Assembly (NCBI GenBank): GCA_035293405.1
Contig: DATDOE010000108.1
Span: forward strand, 38,951-102,950
Length of the DNA stretch: 64,000 bases
From: Gp6-AA40 sp035293405
GTDB taxonomy: Bacteria > Acidobacteriota > Vicinamibacteria > Vicinamibacterales > UBA2999
Direction of reading: 5' to 3'
Shown here: one piece after another, positions 8,245 to 17,164 of the stretch
How the letters are laid out: each line of letters starts with the position of its first letter
How positions within the stretch are numbered: position 1 is the first letter of the stretch
Notes under the pieces: generated by a model
Databases searched by the model: none
Told to the model about the DNA's origin: nothing
The model's input: only the letters and a program-made list of their open reading frames with translations
Translations under genes and position numbers: made by a program

Positions 8245-9878
8245 ATCCCACGCGCCTTCGTGACGCGGGAGATTCCGCGCTGTTGCTCGAGTGTGATGCC
8301 GTCATCGATCTCGAGATCAACGAGCGCGCCATCGGCGTGGCCGCCGCCATGCGCCGCGCGGCGATCGAGGGCGTGCGCGATGTGGTGTCCACCTACCGCA
8401 GCGTGGCGGTCTACTTCGATCCCCTGACTGTCGGCGCGGAGACCGTTCGCGCCGCTCTCGAGCGAGCGGCGCAGGCACCGCCGGCGCGCGTCGAGGGCAA
8501 GACGGTCGTGATCCCGGTGGAGTACGGCGGTGAGGCAGGCCCCGATCTCGCCGACGTCGCCGCGTTTGCCGGCGTGAGCCAACAGCAGGCTGCAGCGATG
8601 CATGCGAGCGTGCCGTATCGCGTGTTCATGCTGGGGTTTCTACCGGGGTTTGCCTACATGGGGAGCGTTGATGAGGCGATCGCCATGCCGCGACGCTCAA
8701 CGCCGAGGCTCCGCGTGCCGGCGGGTTCGGTCGGAATCGCCGGCCGGCAGACGGGCATTTATCCGCGCGAATCACCGGGCGGCTGGCGCATCATCGGCCG
8801 CACGGCGATGCCGGTCTTCGACGGCAGCCGGTCGCCGGCCGCATTGCTCGCGCCCGGCGACGTCGTGAGCTTCGTGCCTGAGAAGGCCGACAAGGTGCCG
8901 TACGTAGTGTCCGGCGCTAGCCGGACCGAAGCGACCGGCGAGACCGGAGCGAGCCGTCATGTCACGGTGCTGCGCCCGGGTTTGTTCAGTACGATCCAGG
9001 ACGCCGGGCGATGGGGACATCAGGCGAGTGGTGTGCCCGTGAGTGGCGCCCTCGATCGTGTGTCACATCGCGTCGCGAACGCACTCGTAGGAAACGACGC
9101 GACCGCCGCCACGCTCGAGGTCACGCTGGTTGGCCCGGAGATCAGGATGGAAGCCGACGCGCTGGTGGCGTTCGCTGGCGCAGATATCGACCTGCGCGTG
9201 GACGGTGCCAGCATTCCCATCAATCGGGCGGTGTCGTGTCGCAGCGGGAGCGTGCTTCGATTCGGCGAGCGTCGATCCGGGGCGAGGGCGTATCTCGCCT
9301 TCGACGGCGGGGTCGCAGCGGATCCCGTGCTGGGCAGTCGCGCGACCAGTGTCCTGTGCGCGCTTGGCCCATTGGGTGGCCGGGCACTCGCAGCGGGCGA
9401 TCGGCTTCCACTCGGGCCGGCGACAACCGGTGGCCCCTCGCGCGTCATCGATCTTCCGCACGTTCGATCGGCCGGAGGTGCGCGGCTGCGTGTGCTTCCC
9501 GGACCGCAAGACGATGGGTTTCCCGCTGAGGCGTTCGCCCGATTGCAAGGAACACGGTTCACCGTGACGCCGCAATCGGACCGGATGGGGTACCGTTTGA
9601 GCGGTGGACGGATTCCGCGCATCGAAGGCCGCGAGATGATCTCCGACGCGACGTTCACCGGCGCGGTGCAGGTGCCGCCGTCGGGCGAGCCGATTCTGCT
9701 GATGGCCGATCGGCAGACGACGGGGGGGTATCCGCAGATCGCCACGGTGATCACCGCCGACCTGCCTATGGCGGGACAGCTCGCTCCAGGAGACTGGATC
9801 GAGTTTCAGGTCTGTTCCCGTCCGGAGGCGCTGTCGGCGCTGGTTGCACAGGAAGGGAAATTGCTTGCCCTCCGGTGA
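8241..9878 (+). CDS. Fused 5-oxoprolinase subunits PxpB-PxpC
   Basis: A 545-residue fusion. Residues about 1-215 match the KipI/PxpB (allophanate hydrolase subunit 1) family, with FLPGFAYMG and a GSVGIAGRQTGIYP segment. Residues about 240-540 match KipA/PxpC (subunit 2), with a GLFSTIQDAGR start, GVPVSGALD, and TGGYPQIATVI near the end. PxpB and PxpC act with PxpA in ATP-dependent opening of 5-oxoproline to glutamate; pxpA is not in the window. The fusion sits inside a muropeptide recycling run with 4-nt overlap to mpl, which hints at handling of pyroglutamate formed during wall turnover, though that is inference. Confidence 0.9.
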   Translation: MNPTRLRDAGDSALLLECDAVIDLEINERAIGVAAAMRRAAIEGVRDVVSTYRSVAVYFDPLTVGAETVRAALERAAQAPPARVEGKTVVIPVEYGGEAGPDLADVAAFAGVSQQQAAAMHASVPYRVFMLGFLPGFAYMGSVDEAIAMPRRSTPRLRVPAGSVGIAGRQTGIYPRESPGGWRIIGRTAMPVFDGSRSPAALLAPGDVVSFVPEKADKVPYVVSGASRTEATGETGASRHVTVLRPGLFSTIQDAGRWGHQASGVPVSGALDRVSHRVANALVGNDATAATLEVTLVGPEIRMEADALVAFAGADIDLRVDGASIPINRAVSCRSGSVLRFGERRSGARAYLAFDGGVAADPVLGSRATSVLCALGPLGGRALAAGDRLPLGPATTGGPSRVIDLPHVRSAGGARLRVLPGPQDDGFPAEAFARLQGTRFTVTPQSDRMGYRLSGGRIPRIEGREMISDATFTGAVQVPPSGEPILLMADRQTTGGYPQIATVITADLPMAGQLAPGDWIEFQVCSRPEALSALVAQEGKLLALR

Positions 9879-10965
9879 CGGACCTCTCGTGCCTCGCGAG
9901 CGAGTGCCGCTCGAGCCACTCGGCACACTCGGTGTTGGCGGTCCCGCACGCTGGTTCGTCCGCGCGGAGCGCGCGGAGCGTGTCGCGGCGGCGCATTGCT
10001 GGTGCGACGAGCGGCGTGAACCGATGTTCGTGCTCGGCGGCGGCAGCAATCTGGTTGTGTCGGATGAGGGGGTCGCCGGGCTCGTCCTTCAGATCGGATT
10101 GCTGGGCACCACATTCACGGAGGCGTCGGGCGATACGCTTGTAACCGCTGGCGCGGGCGAGTCCTGGGATGCTCTCGTCTCGGCGATCGTTGCGCGCGGG
10201 CTGGCTGGTGTCGAGTGTCTCTCTGGTATTCCAGGGACAGTGGGGGGAACACCCATCCAGAACGTTGGCGCGTACGGACAGGAAGTGGCTGACACGATCG
10301 AGCGCGTGACCGTCTTCGATCGCGTCGAGCAGAAGATTCGAGCGCTCGAGGCGAACGCCTGTGCCTTCTCCTATCGCATGAGTCGCTTCAAGGCACAGGA
10401 CGCCGGCCGATTCGTCGTCTGTGATGTGACGTTCCGGCTGCGCCCTGGCGCGCCTACTTCGGCGTACGCCGATGTGTCGGCGCACCTGAAGCGAATGGAT
10501 CTTCCACATCCGTCACTGTCGGACGTGCGGCAGGCGGTGCTGTCGATTCGACGTCTCAAAGGGATGGTTCTGGACAAGAGTGATCCTGACTCACGCAGCG
10601 TCGGCTCGTTTTTCATGAATCCGGTGATGGCTGACGCCGACCGCGAGCGGGTGGCGTCGATCGCCGGGGAAGCGGCCCCCGGATTCGCGATGGGCGATGG
10701 GCGAGTCAAAATACCGGCCGCATGGTTGATCGAGCGAGCGGGATTCCGCAAAGGTCACGCCGATGGCGCCGTTGGCATCTCGACCAAACATCCGCTGGCG
10801 CTCGTGAACCGCGGTGGTGCGACGGCTGGTGACGTTCTGCGGCTGGCCACGGCCGTGAAACGGGGCGTCGTCGATCGGTTTGGCGTGTGGCTGAAACCGG
10901 AGCCGGTGTTCGTGGGATTCGGCTCGAGCCAGGACGTGGCGTTTCTGACGAAAGCGCAAGGCTGA
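9865..10965 (+). CDS. murB: UDP-N-acetylenolpyruvoylglucosamine reductase
   Basis: A 366-residue FAD enzyme that reduces UDP-GlcNAc-enolpyruvate to UDP-MurNAc. Visible motifs are the FAD-binding GGGSNL, SGIPGTVGGTPIQNVGAYG, and the SYRMSRFK substrate segment of type I (E. coli-like) MurB; the Ser in SVGSFFMNP is the proton donor. The start is taken as TTG 9865, with AGGAAGGG about 6 nt upstream; GTG 9889 is an alternative. It overlaps pxpBC by 14 nt and shares one base with murA (TGATG). Confidence 0.93.
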   Translation: MPSGDGPLVPRERVPLEPLGTLGVGGPARWFVRAERAERVAAAHCWCDERREPMFVLGGGSNLVVSDEGVAGLVLQIGLLGTTFTEASGDTLVTAGAGESWDALVSAIVARGLAGVECLSGIPGTVGGTPIQNVGAYGQEVADTIERVTVFDRVEQKIRALEANACAFSYRMSRFKAQDAGRFVVCDVTFRLRPGAPTSAYADVSAHLKRMDLPHPSLSDVRQAVLSIRRLKGMVLDKSDPDSRSVGSFFMNPVMADADRERVASIAGEAAPGFAMGDGRVKIPAAWLIERAGFRKGHADGAVGISTKHPLALVNRGGATAGDVLRLATAVKRGVVDRFGVWLKPEPVFVGFGSSQDVAFLTKAQG

Positions 10966-12224
10966 TGTCGACATTACTGATCGAGGGCGGGCACCGGCTC
11001 GAGGGCCGCGTGGCCGTCGAGGGCAACAAGAATGCGGCGCTGCCGTTGCTGGCCGCCTGTCTGCTGACCGAAGACGAATGCGTGCTCACGAACGTCCCGC
11101 GTATCGGAGACGTCGAGGTGATGGCGCGGCTCCTTCTCGATCTCGGTGCCGAGGTGGACGGGATCGGCACGACGACGCTGCGCGTCCGGACGCCGCGGAT
11201 GACGACGCATTCACCCGATCGTGCGCTGGTCGGCCGGCTCCGCGGCTCGGTGCTGCTCCTCGGTCCGCTGCTCGCGCGGACAGGCCGGGCAGCGATTGCA
11301 CCGCCGGGCGGTGACTTTCCGGCTCGCCGCACGATCTCGACGCACATGGAGGCGCTCCAAGCGCTCGGCGCGCGCGAGAGCAAGGGCCCCGATCACGTGC
11401 TCGAGGCTCCCGACGGCCTCACCGGCGCGTCGATGTACCTCTACGAGGCGTCGGTGACCGGCACGGAAACAGCCTTGCTGGCCGCTGCGTCGGCCACAGG
11501 CGTGACCGAGATTCGACACGCCGCGACCGAGCCGCACGTCGTGGAGTTGTGCGAGTTTCTCGCGAAGATGGGCGCGGGAGTCACCGGCATTGGCAGCTCG
11601 AAGATCCGCATCGAAGGTGTGCCGCGGCTTCACGGCGCGCAGCATCACCTGGGCGGCGATTACATCGAAGCGGGAAGCTGGGCTGTCGTGGGCGCGATCA
11701 CCGGTGGGGAGATGGCGATCGAGGGCTGCCGCGAGGAGGACATCGAGGTGGTGGCGGCGGTAATGCAGCGCATGAACGTCCGGTGCGGAATGCGCGCGGG
11801 CGTGTTCGAGGTCAAGCCATCGAAGCCGACGGCGTTGCGGAGAATCACGACCGGGTTGTGGCCGTCGTTTCCGAGCGACCTGGTCAGCCTCGTGACGGTG
11901 CTCGCCACGCAGGCGGCGGGACGCACGCTCGTGCACGACTGGATGTATGAGCTTCGCCTGTTCGCGCTCGAGCAGATGAGCGGCATGGGGGCCGACATGT
12001 TTCTCGCCGACGCGCACCGCATCATCGTCACCGGTCCGACCAAGCTGCGCGGCGGGCGGACGCTCGACAGCCGCGATTTGCGGTCAGGCATGTCGCTCAT
12101 TGCGGCCGGACTCGCCGCCGACGGCCAGACGCGCGTCGCCCCGCTCGAGACGGTCGAGCGCGGCTACAGCCAGCTCGTCGATCGCCTGCAGGCGCTCGGG
12201 GCGAAGGTCGCAAAAGTCGAATAG
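10965..12224 (+). CDS. murA: UDP-N-acetylglucosamine 1-carboxyvinyltransferase, Asp active-site type
   Basis: A 419-residue EPSP-synthase-fold enzyme that transfers enolpyruvate from PEP to UDP-GlcNAc, the first committed step of wall synthesis. NKNAALPLLAA carries the conserved Lys-Asn near residue 22. In the mobile active-site loop the usual Cys (E. coli Cys115) is Asp117, within PGGDFPARR, codon 11313-11315; the loop Arg is kept. The general-base Asp is in FPSDL. Cys-to-Asp is known to keep MurA active and prevent fosfomycin adduct formation. The sequence is divergent from the standard MurA in several places (for example EPHVVELCEFL and YELRLFALEQM). Start ATG overlaps the murB stop. Confidence 0.9.
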   Translation: MSTLLIEGGHRLEGRVAVEGNKNAALPLLAACLLTEDECVLTNVPRIGDVEVMARLLLDLGAEVDGIGTTTLRVRTPRMTTHSPDRALVGRLRGSVLLLGPLLARTGRAAIAPPGGDFPARRTISTHMEALQALGARESKGPDHVLEAPDGLTGASMYLYEASVTGTETALLAAASATGVTEIRHAATEPHVVELCEFLAKMGAGVTGIGSSKIRIEGVPRLHGAQHHLGGDYIEAGSWAVVGAITGGEMAIEGCREEDIEVVAAVMQRMNVRCGMRAGVFEVKPSKPTALRRITTGLWPSFPSDLVSLVTVLATQAAGRTLVHDWMYELRLFALEQMSGMGADMFLADAHRIIVTGPTKLRGGRTLDSRDLRSGMSLIAAGLAADGQTRVAPLETVERGYSQLVDRLQALGAKVAKVE

Positions 12225-12251
12225 CACGGGTTGGTGCGGTAGAGTGCCCGG

Positions 12252-12707
12252 ATGGCCGATGCGCTGCTGATACGACCTGTCCAACCGTCAGATGCGGATG
12301 TGTGGAAACGGATGCGCGAGGCGCTGTGGCCTTCGGCGCCTGGTGAACACGCAGGGGAGATCGCACGCTACTTCTCGGGTGTCAGGTTGGACCCGGCTGA
12401 AGTTCTTCTGGCGTGTCTTGGATCGGGTGCGGTGGTGGGCTTCATCGAGCTCTCGATCCGATCCCACGCGGCAAGCTGCGACCCGGGCCGTGTTGCGTTC
12501 GTAGAAGGCTGGTTCGTCAATGAGGATACTCGGGGCCGCGGCGTCGGCGCTGCTCTGATGGCGGCCGCTCAGGAGTGGGGAAGAGCCAATCGCTGCACCG
12601 AGCTGGCGTCGGACGCGGAGATTGGAAACTCCGGCAGCATCACCGCCCATCGGGCCCTCGGTTTCGCAGAAGTCGACCGCGTCGTCTGTTTCAGAAAAGA
12701 AATCTAA
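12252..12707 (+). CDS. GNAT acetyltransferase, aminoglycoside 6'-N-acetyltransferase-like
   Basis: A 151-residue GNAT protein whose layout closely follows AAC(6')-I enzymes: an N-terminal RMREALWP segment, VEGWFVNEDTRGRGVGAALM with the R-G-x-G acetyl-CoA loop, CTELASDAE, and ALGFAEVDRVVCFRK at the end. That family acetylates the 6'-amine of aminoglycosides, but chromosomal members often have other or unknown substrates. It lies 27 nt after murA. A weak -10-like TAGAGT lies 6 nt before the ATG, so it may have its own leaderless transcript. It is followed by a strong hairpin. Confidence 0.8.
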   Translation: MADALLIRPVQPSDADVWKRMREALWPSAPGEHAGEIARYFSGVRLDPAEVLLACLGSGAVVGFIELSIRSHAASCDPGRVAFVEGWFVNEDTRGRGVGAALMAAAQEWGRANRCTELASDAEIGNSGSITAHRALGFAEVDRVVCFRKEI

Positions 12708-12710
12708 CCA

Positions 12711-12734
12711 GCGTAGAGCGCCCCCGCTCTACGC
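12711..12734. terminator. Hairpin between convergent genes (10-bp stem, CCCC loop)
   Basis: GCGTAGAGCG at 12711-12720 pairs perfectly with CGCTCTACGC at 12725-12734 around a 4-nt loop. It sits between two convergent stop codons, so it likely ends transcription from both sides. No long T tract follows. Confidence 0.65.
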
Positions 12735-12737
12735 GTC

Positions 12738-14579
12738 TTACCGTGCAGGTGGCTGCGGTGTCGGGACCGGCGGACGGATCGGGGTCGCCGTGTTGGGCTG
12801 TGGCGGTGCCGTTTGAGGCCCGGGTTGTGCGGGCGGCTGCCCCGGAGCCGGAGCCGGATTGGTCAAATCGATCGGGAGGGGGAGTTGAATGGCGCCCCCG
12901 GTTGTGTCGGCATCGCGCCCGACGCGGAACGGCCGCAGGTCTTCCTCGCTCAGGTCGAGGACGCGCACGATGTGCGGCGTCAACGTGAGGACGATGTCGG
13001 TTTCCTGCGTCTCGCGCCGTGAGTGCGCGAAGAGGCGGCCGACAAGGGGCAAGTCGCTCAGTCCAGGTATGCCGGACAGTACTTGCCGTTCGTCATCGCG
13101 AATCAAGCCGGCCAGCAGATTGGTTTCGCCATCGCGCAGGCGGATAACGGTGCTGATGTAGCGGTTGCCGAACGTGGGCAGTCCGCCGAACCCGGTGCCC
13201 AGGACGCTGCTCACCTCGATCTTGAGGATGAGCGATACCTCGTCATCGTGATGCGTGCGCGGCGTGATGTCGATGTTGACGCCGATGTTCTCGTAGTTGA
13301 AGGACGTGATCGGCTGTTGCGCCACGCCGCCGGTCGCGATCGGTTGGAACTGGGTGACCGGCACCGGTACCCGCTCACCGAATTTCGCCTGCGCAGGCAT
13401 GCCTTCAGACGTGCGGAGCTGCGGGTTCGCCAGCGTGCGCGTGTTGGCGTCCTGCTTCAGCAGCCGGTAGAACAGCGCCGGCACGTTGGTGAGGAAGACG
13501 TCGGATTGCGTCAGGCTTCGCAGGTCGCGCAATGTCAGCGGGTCGCGATTGATGTCCGCCCCGCCGTTGATGCCAGTCGGTCCGCCCGATCCACTGGAGG
13601 GAGACGCGATCTGCAGGCCATATTCCTTCATCCGTGTGCGATCGACTTCGAGCAGCTCGACGTCGATCACGACCTCGGGACGCGCCTTGTCGATCGCGGC
13701 AATCAGCCGCCCGGCCGCGGCCACGCGGGCCGGCGTGTCCTTGATGGCGATCGTGTTGGTCGCGGTCACCGGAGCCAGCCGCCGCGCATCGATCACGATC
13801 CTGAGGAGGTCGACCGTCTCCTTGAGGTCGGCATTGCTCAGAGGAAACGTCCGGACGATCTCTTCCTCGTACTCCTGTCGCTTGGCCGCCGTGTCCGGAA
13901 CGATCGTGATGGTGCGTTGACCGCTGACCCTGTAGAAGCTTCGCGTGGCCGTCGAGAGCGACTGCAGCGCGTTCTCGAAGGTGGAGTCCCGCAGGTCGAT
14001 CGTCACCGGCTGGTCGCGGAACTGCGGATCGAACACCACGTTCATGTTGGCGAACCGGGCCAGCGCCGTGTAGACGTCACGCGACGGCGCGTCACGGAAG
14101 CTCACTGACGCCGGCAGTCGGATGTCGGGCGGAAGCTCGAGGCCGGGCGCCGGAAGATTGCGCGTCCGATCGATCAGCGTTTCGAGACCGGTCTTACCGT
14201 CGCGCGCGATGGCGATCTTGGTCTTCAACTGCGTCCGTACCGCGCTGAGCGCGGCTTCGATGTCCGCATTCGCGGGATTGAGCTCTGACGCCAACTGCAA
14301 TTCGACGAGCGCCTCTTCCAGCCGTCCGCCGGCCCCGAACCGGCGTCCCCGCGCGTAGTGGTCCGCCGAGGCGCGGAGCCTGGCCCGATCGAGGGACTCG
14401 CGGGCAAGCCGGTTCTCCGGATGCTCACGCAAGACCTTCGTGTATTCGACAATGGCCCGGTCGTAGTCCTGGAGTTGTTCAGCCGTCTGACCACTTCGCA
14501 TGGACTTCGCCGTGGCGCAGCCTGCCAGCGCCAATGCCAGCGCGACAAGAAGAAGCGAACGGCTAGTTGCGTATGCCAT
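12738..14579 (-). CDS. Secretin (GspD/PilQ superfamily) with N-terminal TPR lipoprotein region
   Basis: A 613-residue outer-membrane secretin. Residues 1-20 are a lipoprotein signal ending LAGC. Residues about 30-125 form TPR-like helices. A secretin N-terminal domain follows (about 150-240), then an N1-type domain, then the secretin channel from about 300, with VPVPVTQF, NYENIGVNIDITPR and LSGIPGLSDLPLVGRLF. The C-terminal 50 residues are Pro/Gln-rich. Secretins form the exit pore of type II secretion or type IV pili; no other type II genes are adjacent. The ATG at 14579 overlaps the lolA end by 17 nt. A distinct PilQ lies at 27.8 kb, so this one probably serves another system. Confidence 0.88.
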   Translation of the reverse strand: MAYATSRSLLLVALALALAGCATAKSMRSGQTAEQLQDYDRAIVEYTKVLREHPENRLARESLDRARLRASADHYARGRRFGAGGRLEEALVELQLASELNPANADIEAALSAVRTQLKTKIAIARDGKTGLETLIDRTRNLPAPGLELPPDIRLPASVSFRDAPSRDVYTALARFANMNVVFDPQFRDQPVTIDLRDSTFENALQSLSTATRSFYRVSGQRTITIVPDTAAKRQEYEEEIVRTFPLSNADLKETVDLLRIVIDARRLAPVTATNTIAIKDTPARVAAAGRLIAAIDKARPEVVIDVELLEVDRTRMKEYGLQIASPSSGSGGPTGINGGADINRDPLTLRDLRSLTQSDVFLTNVPALFYRLLKQDANTRTLANPQLRTSEGMPAQAKFGERVPVPVTQFQPIATGGVAQQPITSFNYENIGVNIDITPRTHHDDEVSLILKIEVSSVLGTGFGGLPTFGNRYISTVIRLRDGETNLLAGLIRDDERQVLSGIPGLSDLPLVGRLFAHSRRETQETDIVLTLTPHIVRVLDLSEEDLRPFRVGRDADTTGGAIQLPLPIDLTNPAPAPGQPPAQPGPQTAPPQPNTATPIRPPVPTPQPPAR

Positions 14580-15222
14580 TGGTGATGACGTCCACGCCCC
14601 GAGGGACGCGGAACGCAAATTCCTTATCGGATATGCCCGTGTTTTCCTTCAGGTTGCTGAAGGTCAGGGTGGACTGACCGCCCTGGCGGTCCCGAGTGGT
14701 CAGGGCCCGAATCTGCAGGGTTTTAGGGTCGACGCTGACGATGAGATAGTCGTAGTCGGGCTCAGTCTTGCGGGGCGTGAGCTTCAGTCCCACGGTACCC
14801 GTGAGTGGGCTTTCGGCAGACGAGGAGGTGAAATCCCTGACGAAATCGCCCTTTCCAGCCAGAAACAGGGCAGGGGTCGCGGCTTCGTTGTCCGGCGGGA
14901 CCGTGCTCACGATGACCTGCTTGTCCTGCGGAATGTACGAATAGACCTTGAGGCCGTCAGAGACGAACTCTTTTCTCTCGGGTTTGACGTAGATCCACCG
15001 CATGCGGCCGGGCTTCTTCACCGTGACTGTTCCCTGCTCGCGCGTTTCCGTGCGAAGCACACCACCCCGGTAGGTCTGAACGAAGTCGGCCGAGAAGTCG
15101 CGGATGCCCTGGTAGCGTTGCTGAAGGGCCTTGGCCAGGGCCTCTGGCGACTGCCGATCCTGCGCGCTGCTGAGCAGCGGCAAGAGACAGACGGCACAGG
15201 TGGCGAGAAACAGGCGTGACAT
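14563..15222 (-). CDS. lolA: Outer-membrane lipoprotein carrier protein LolA-like
   Basis: A 219-residue periplasmic protein with a signal peptide (about 1-20, ending SSAQD). The mature part has the LolA pattern: an SADFVQTY start, a strand with VKKPGRMRWIY, then repeated amphipathic strands of a half-barrel. LolA carries lipoproteins from LolCDE to the outer membrane. The start is placed at ATG 15222, giving a normal signal peptide; a longer reading lacks one. It sits between the DUF2723 protein and the lipoprotein secretin, which could be a client. Confidence 0.85.
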   Translation of the reverse strand: MSRLFLATCAVCLLPLLSSAQDRQSPEALAKALQQRYQGIRDFSADFVQTYRGGVLRTETREQGTVTVKKPGRMRWIYVKPERKEFVSDGLKVYSYIPQDKQVIVSTVPPDNEAATPALFLAGKGDFVRDFTSSSAESPLTGTVGLKLTPRKTEPDYDYLIVSVDPKTLQIRALTTRDRQGGQSTLTFSNLKENTGISDKEFAFRVPRGVDVITNGIRN

Positions 15223-15247
15223 GTGGTCGTTGGTCTCCAACGCCAGT

Positions 15248-17164
15248 CTACTGCTTTCGTGCAAGGTGCACGGTCGGGGCCCTGATTCGGAATCGGGCCT
15301 CCGGTGTGTACAGGCCCGCCCCGTAAAACCTGGCCGGAGAGCCGTCCCGCCCGAGCCACACGAGGCTCACGCCCCGTTCGACAGGCAGCGCGTGCGTGCG
15401 CCCGTGCAGGACGTGACCGAAGCCACCGCGACGAAACGTGTCGTCCGGGAGCCACGAGTCCATCCGGATCGTGAACGGCTCGCCTCCGATCTGCACTCGG
15501 GCGCGAAAGGGGTGCGCCGAAGATCGGTAGAGCACTGGTGCTTCGCCGTTGGTGCCGGCCCAGACTTCGTACGACGCGTCGGACCTCGACGGGACCCGAC
15601 CACCGGTGAGTATGGTCAGCGCGCGTGCGAGCTCCGCGCGGTCGAGCGTCTTGTTGCTCGGCGGCGGCAGGAGGAGCGTCAGGACATACGGCGTCCCACG
15701 AGGCATTCGCGACACGACGTCCACGAGCGTCGGTGGTGGCGCCTGATCGGGCTCCAACAGGAAGAGGTTGCCGTAGGCGGCCACGACGTCGGCGGCCGCG
15801 TCCGCCGTGAGAACGATGTCGCGCTCTTCGGCCAGGTTGTCGCGCACCAGAAACGGAAAGTGCGGCAGGACGTCGGCGAGTCGTACCCACGCCAGGCCGT
15901 TCCGCTCGTAACGGGCCGAGTAGAGCAGCACGTTCTCAACCTGCCAGTCCATCTTCGCCACCAGCAACGCATTCCGCTCGTCGATGTCCTGGGCAACGCG
16001 CGCCAGGTACGCGTCGGCGCGCCGATCGTCGTGGCGATCGACGGCCGGCCAGGTGTCCCATCCGCGCCATCCTGCGTAGACGAGGACGGCCACGGCAAGG
16101 GCCTGCCGCACTCGTTCGTCGTGCCAGCCGCCGATCGCCGCGCCGGCCGCCAGCGCGATCAGGAAGTGGCCGGGCAGAAAGAAGACGTGCGTATCGCCGA
16201 CGTTGTAGGTGATGGCGAAGATCGTCGAGATCGCGTAGGCCAGCCACACGAACACGAACCATGGCTTCGACTGCGTCCATAGTCGAACGGCGCCGAGTGC
16301 CGCGAGCGCCAGACCCGCGATGCCGAACTGCTGGCGGGCGTCCCACGCCCACATCGCCAGCCGGTCCCAGGTCTGAATGGCAGGGATACCCAGCACCATC
16401 TGCTCGCGCCAGTCGGCCTTGGTCACATCGAGCCAGAATGCCGCGACCCGGTCCCCCCAAGTCGCCGGCGCATCGATCGACGACCAGACGTACATGAAGT
16501 TAGGCGCGTACTGCAGCGCGCCAGCCGCGGCGATGGCGAGCGCGAGGAGGACGATCGACGGCTTGAACAACTCACGCGGCCTGGGATGCGCGTGCAGCAG
16601 AAACACGGTGAACGGCGCGAGCAGCAGGATCATGCCGAGGTGATTGCCGAATGCGATCGCATACACGGCGCAGAAGATCGCGAGCGTCGCGGTCGTGGGC
16701 CTGGCGGCAAAGGCCTGCAGCGCCAGGAGGCAGAGCGCGATGAGCGTGAGATGGAGCGAGTACACCTCCGCGATCACGGCTTGCGTCCAGAACGTGTACG
16801 AGAAGGCCAGGAGCAGCCCGGAGGCAGCGCCGGCCAGCGCTGATTTGGTGAGACGGCCGCAGACCAGTGTGAGGAGACCAACCGCGACCGCCGCCCACAC
16901 CGCCGAGAAGAGATTCAGGCCGCGGGCCGGATTCCCTTCGCTGACCGCGCGAATGAATGGCGTCGCCAGTGTGTAGTACAGCGGGTACGCGCGCCGCGCG
17001 CTGACCTCGGGCCAGAGTACGGCGGCTTGAAATCCGCCGGTGTCGCCCAGGTCGACGCCGGGTAGCAGCGTGCGCGTGTATGCCCAGAATGCGATCGTGG
17101 CGACCAGGCACGCCGCGACCAGCGTAGGCAGCGATCGGCCCTCCGTCGCCTCAATGCCCGGCAC
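15248..17164 (-). CDS. DUF2723 (GT117/TMEM260-like) membrane protein
   Basis: A 638-residue protein with about ten membrane helices in residues 15-400 and a large soluble C-terminal domain. The first periplasmic loop has the LPGVDLGDTGGFQ motif with the acidic pair seen in DUF2723 proteins, a family related to GT-C protein O-mannosyltransferases. A glycan transferred from a lipid-linked donor is the likely reaction; acceptor unknown. Start chosen as GTG 17164, just before the hydrophobic region, overlapping the PHP gene end by 14 nt; the reading frame stays open further upstream. Confidence 0.8.
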   Translation of the reverse strand: MPGIEATEGRSLPTLVAACLVATIAFWAYTRTLLPGVDLGDTGGFQAAVLWPEVSARRAYPLYYTLATPFIRAVSEGNPARGLNLFSAVWAAVAVGLLTLVCGRLTKSALAGAASGLLLAFSYTFWTQAVIAEVYSLHLTLIALCLLALQAFAARPTTATLAIFCAVYAIAFGNHLGMILLLAPFTVFLLHAHPRPRELFKPSIVLLALAIAAAGALQYAPNFMYVWSSIDAPATWGDRVAAFWLDVTKADWREQMVLGIPAIQTWDRLAMWAWDARQQFGIAGLALAALGAVRLWTQSKPWFVFVWLAYAISTIFAITYNVGDTHVFFLPGHFLIALAAGAAIGGWHDERVRQALAVAVLVYAGWRGWDTWPAVDRHDDRRADAYLARVAQDIDERNALLVAKMDWQVENVLLYSARYERNGLAWVRLADVLPHFPFLVRDNLAEERDIVLTADAAADVVAAYGNLFLLEPDQAPPPTLVDVVSRMPRGTPYVLTLLLPPPSNKTLDRAELARALTILTGGRVPSRSDASYEVWAGTNGEAPVLYRSSAHPFRARVQIGGEPFTIRMDSWLPDDTFRRGGFGHVLHGRTHALPVERGVSLVWLGRDGSPARFYGAGLYTPEARFRIRAPTVHLARKQ

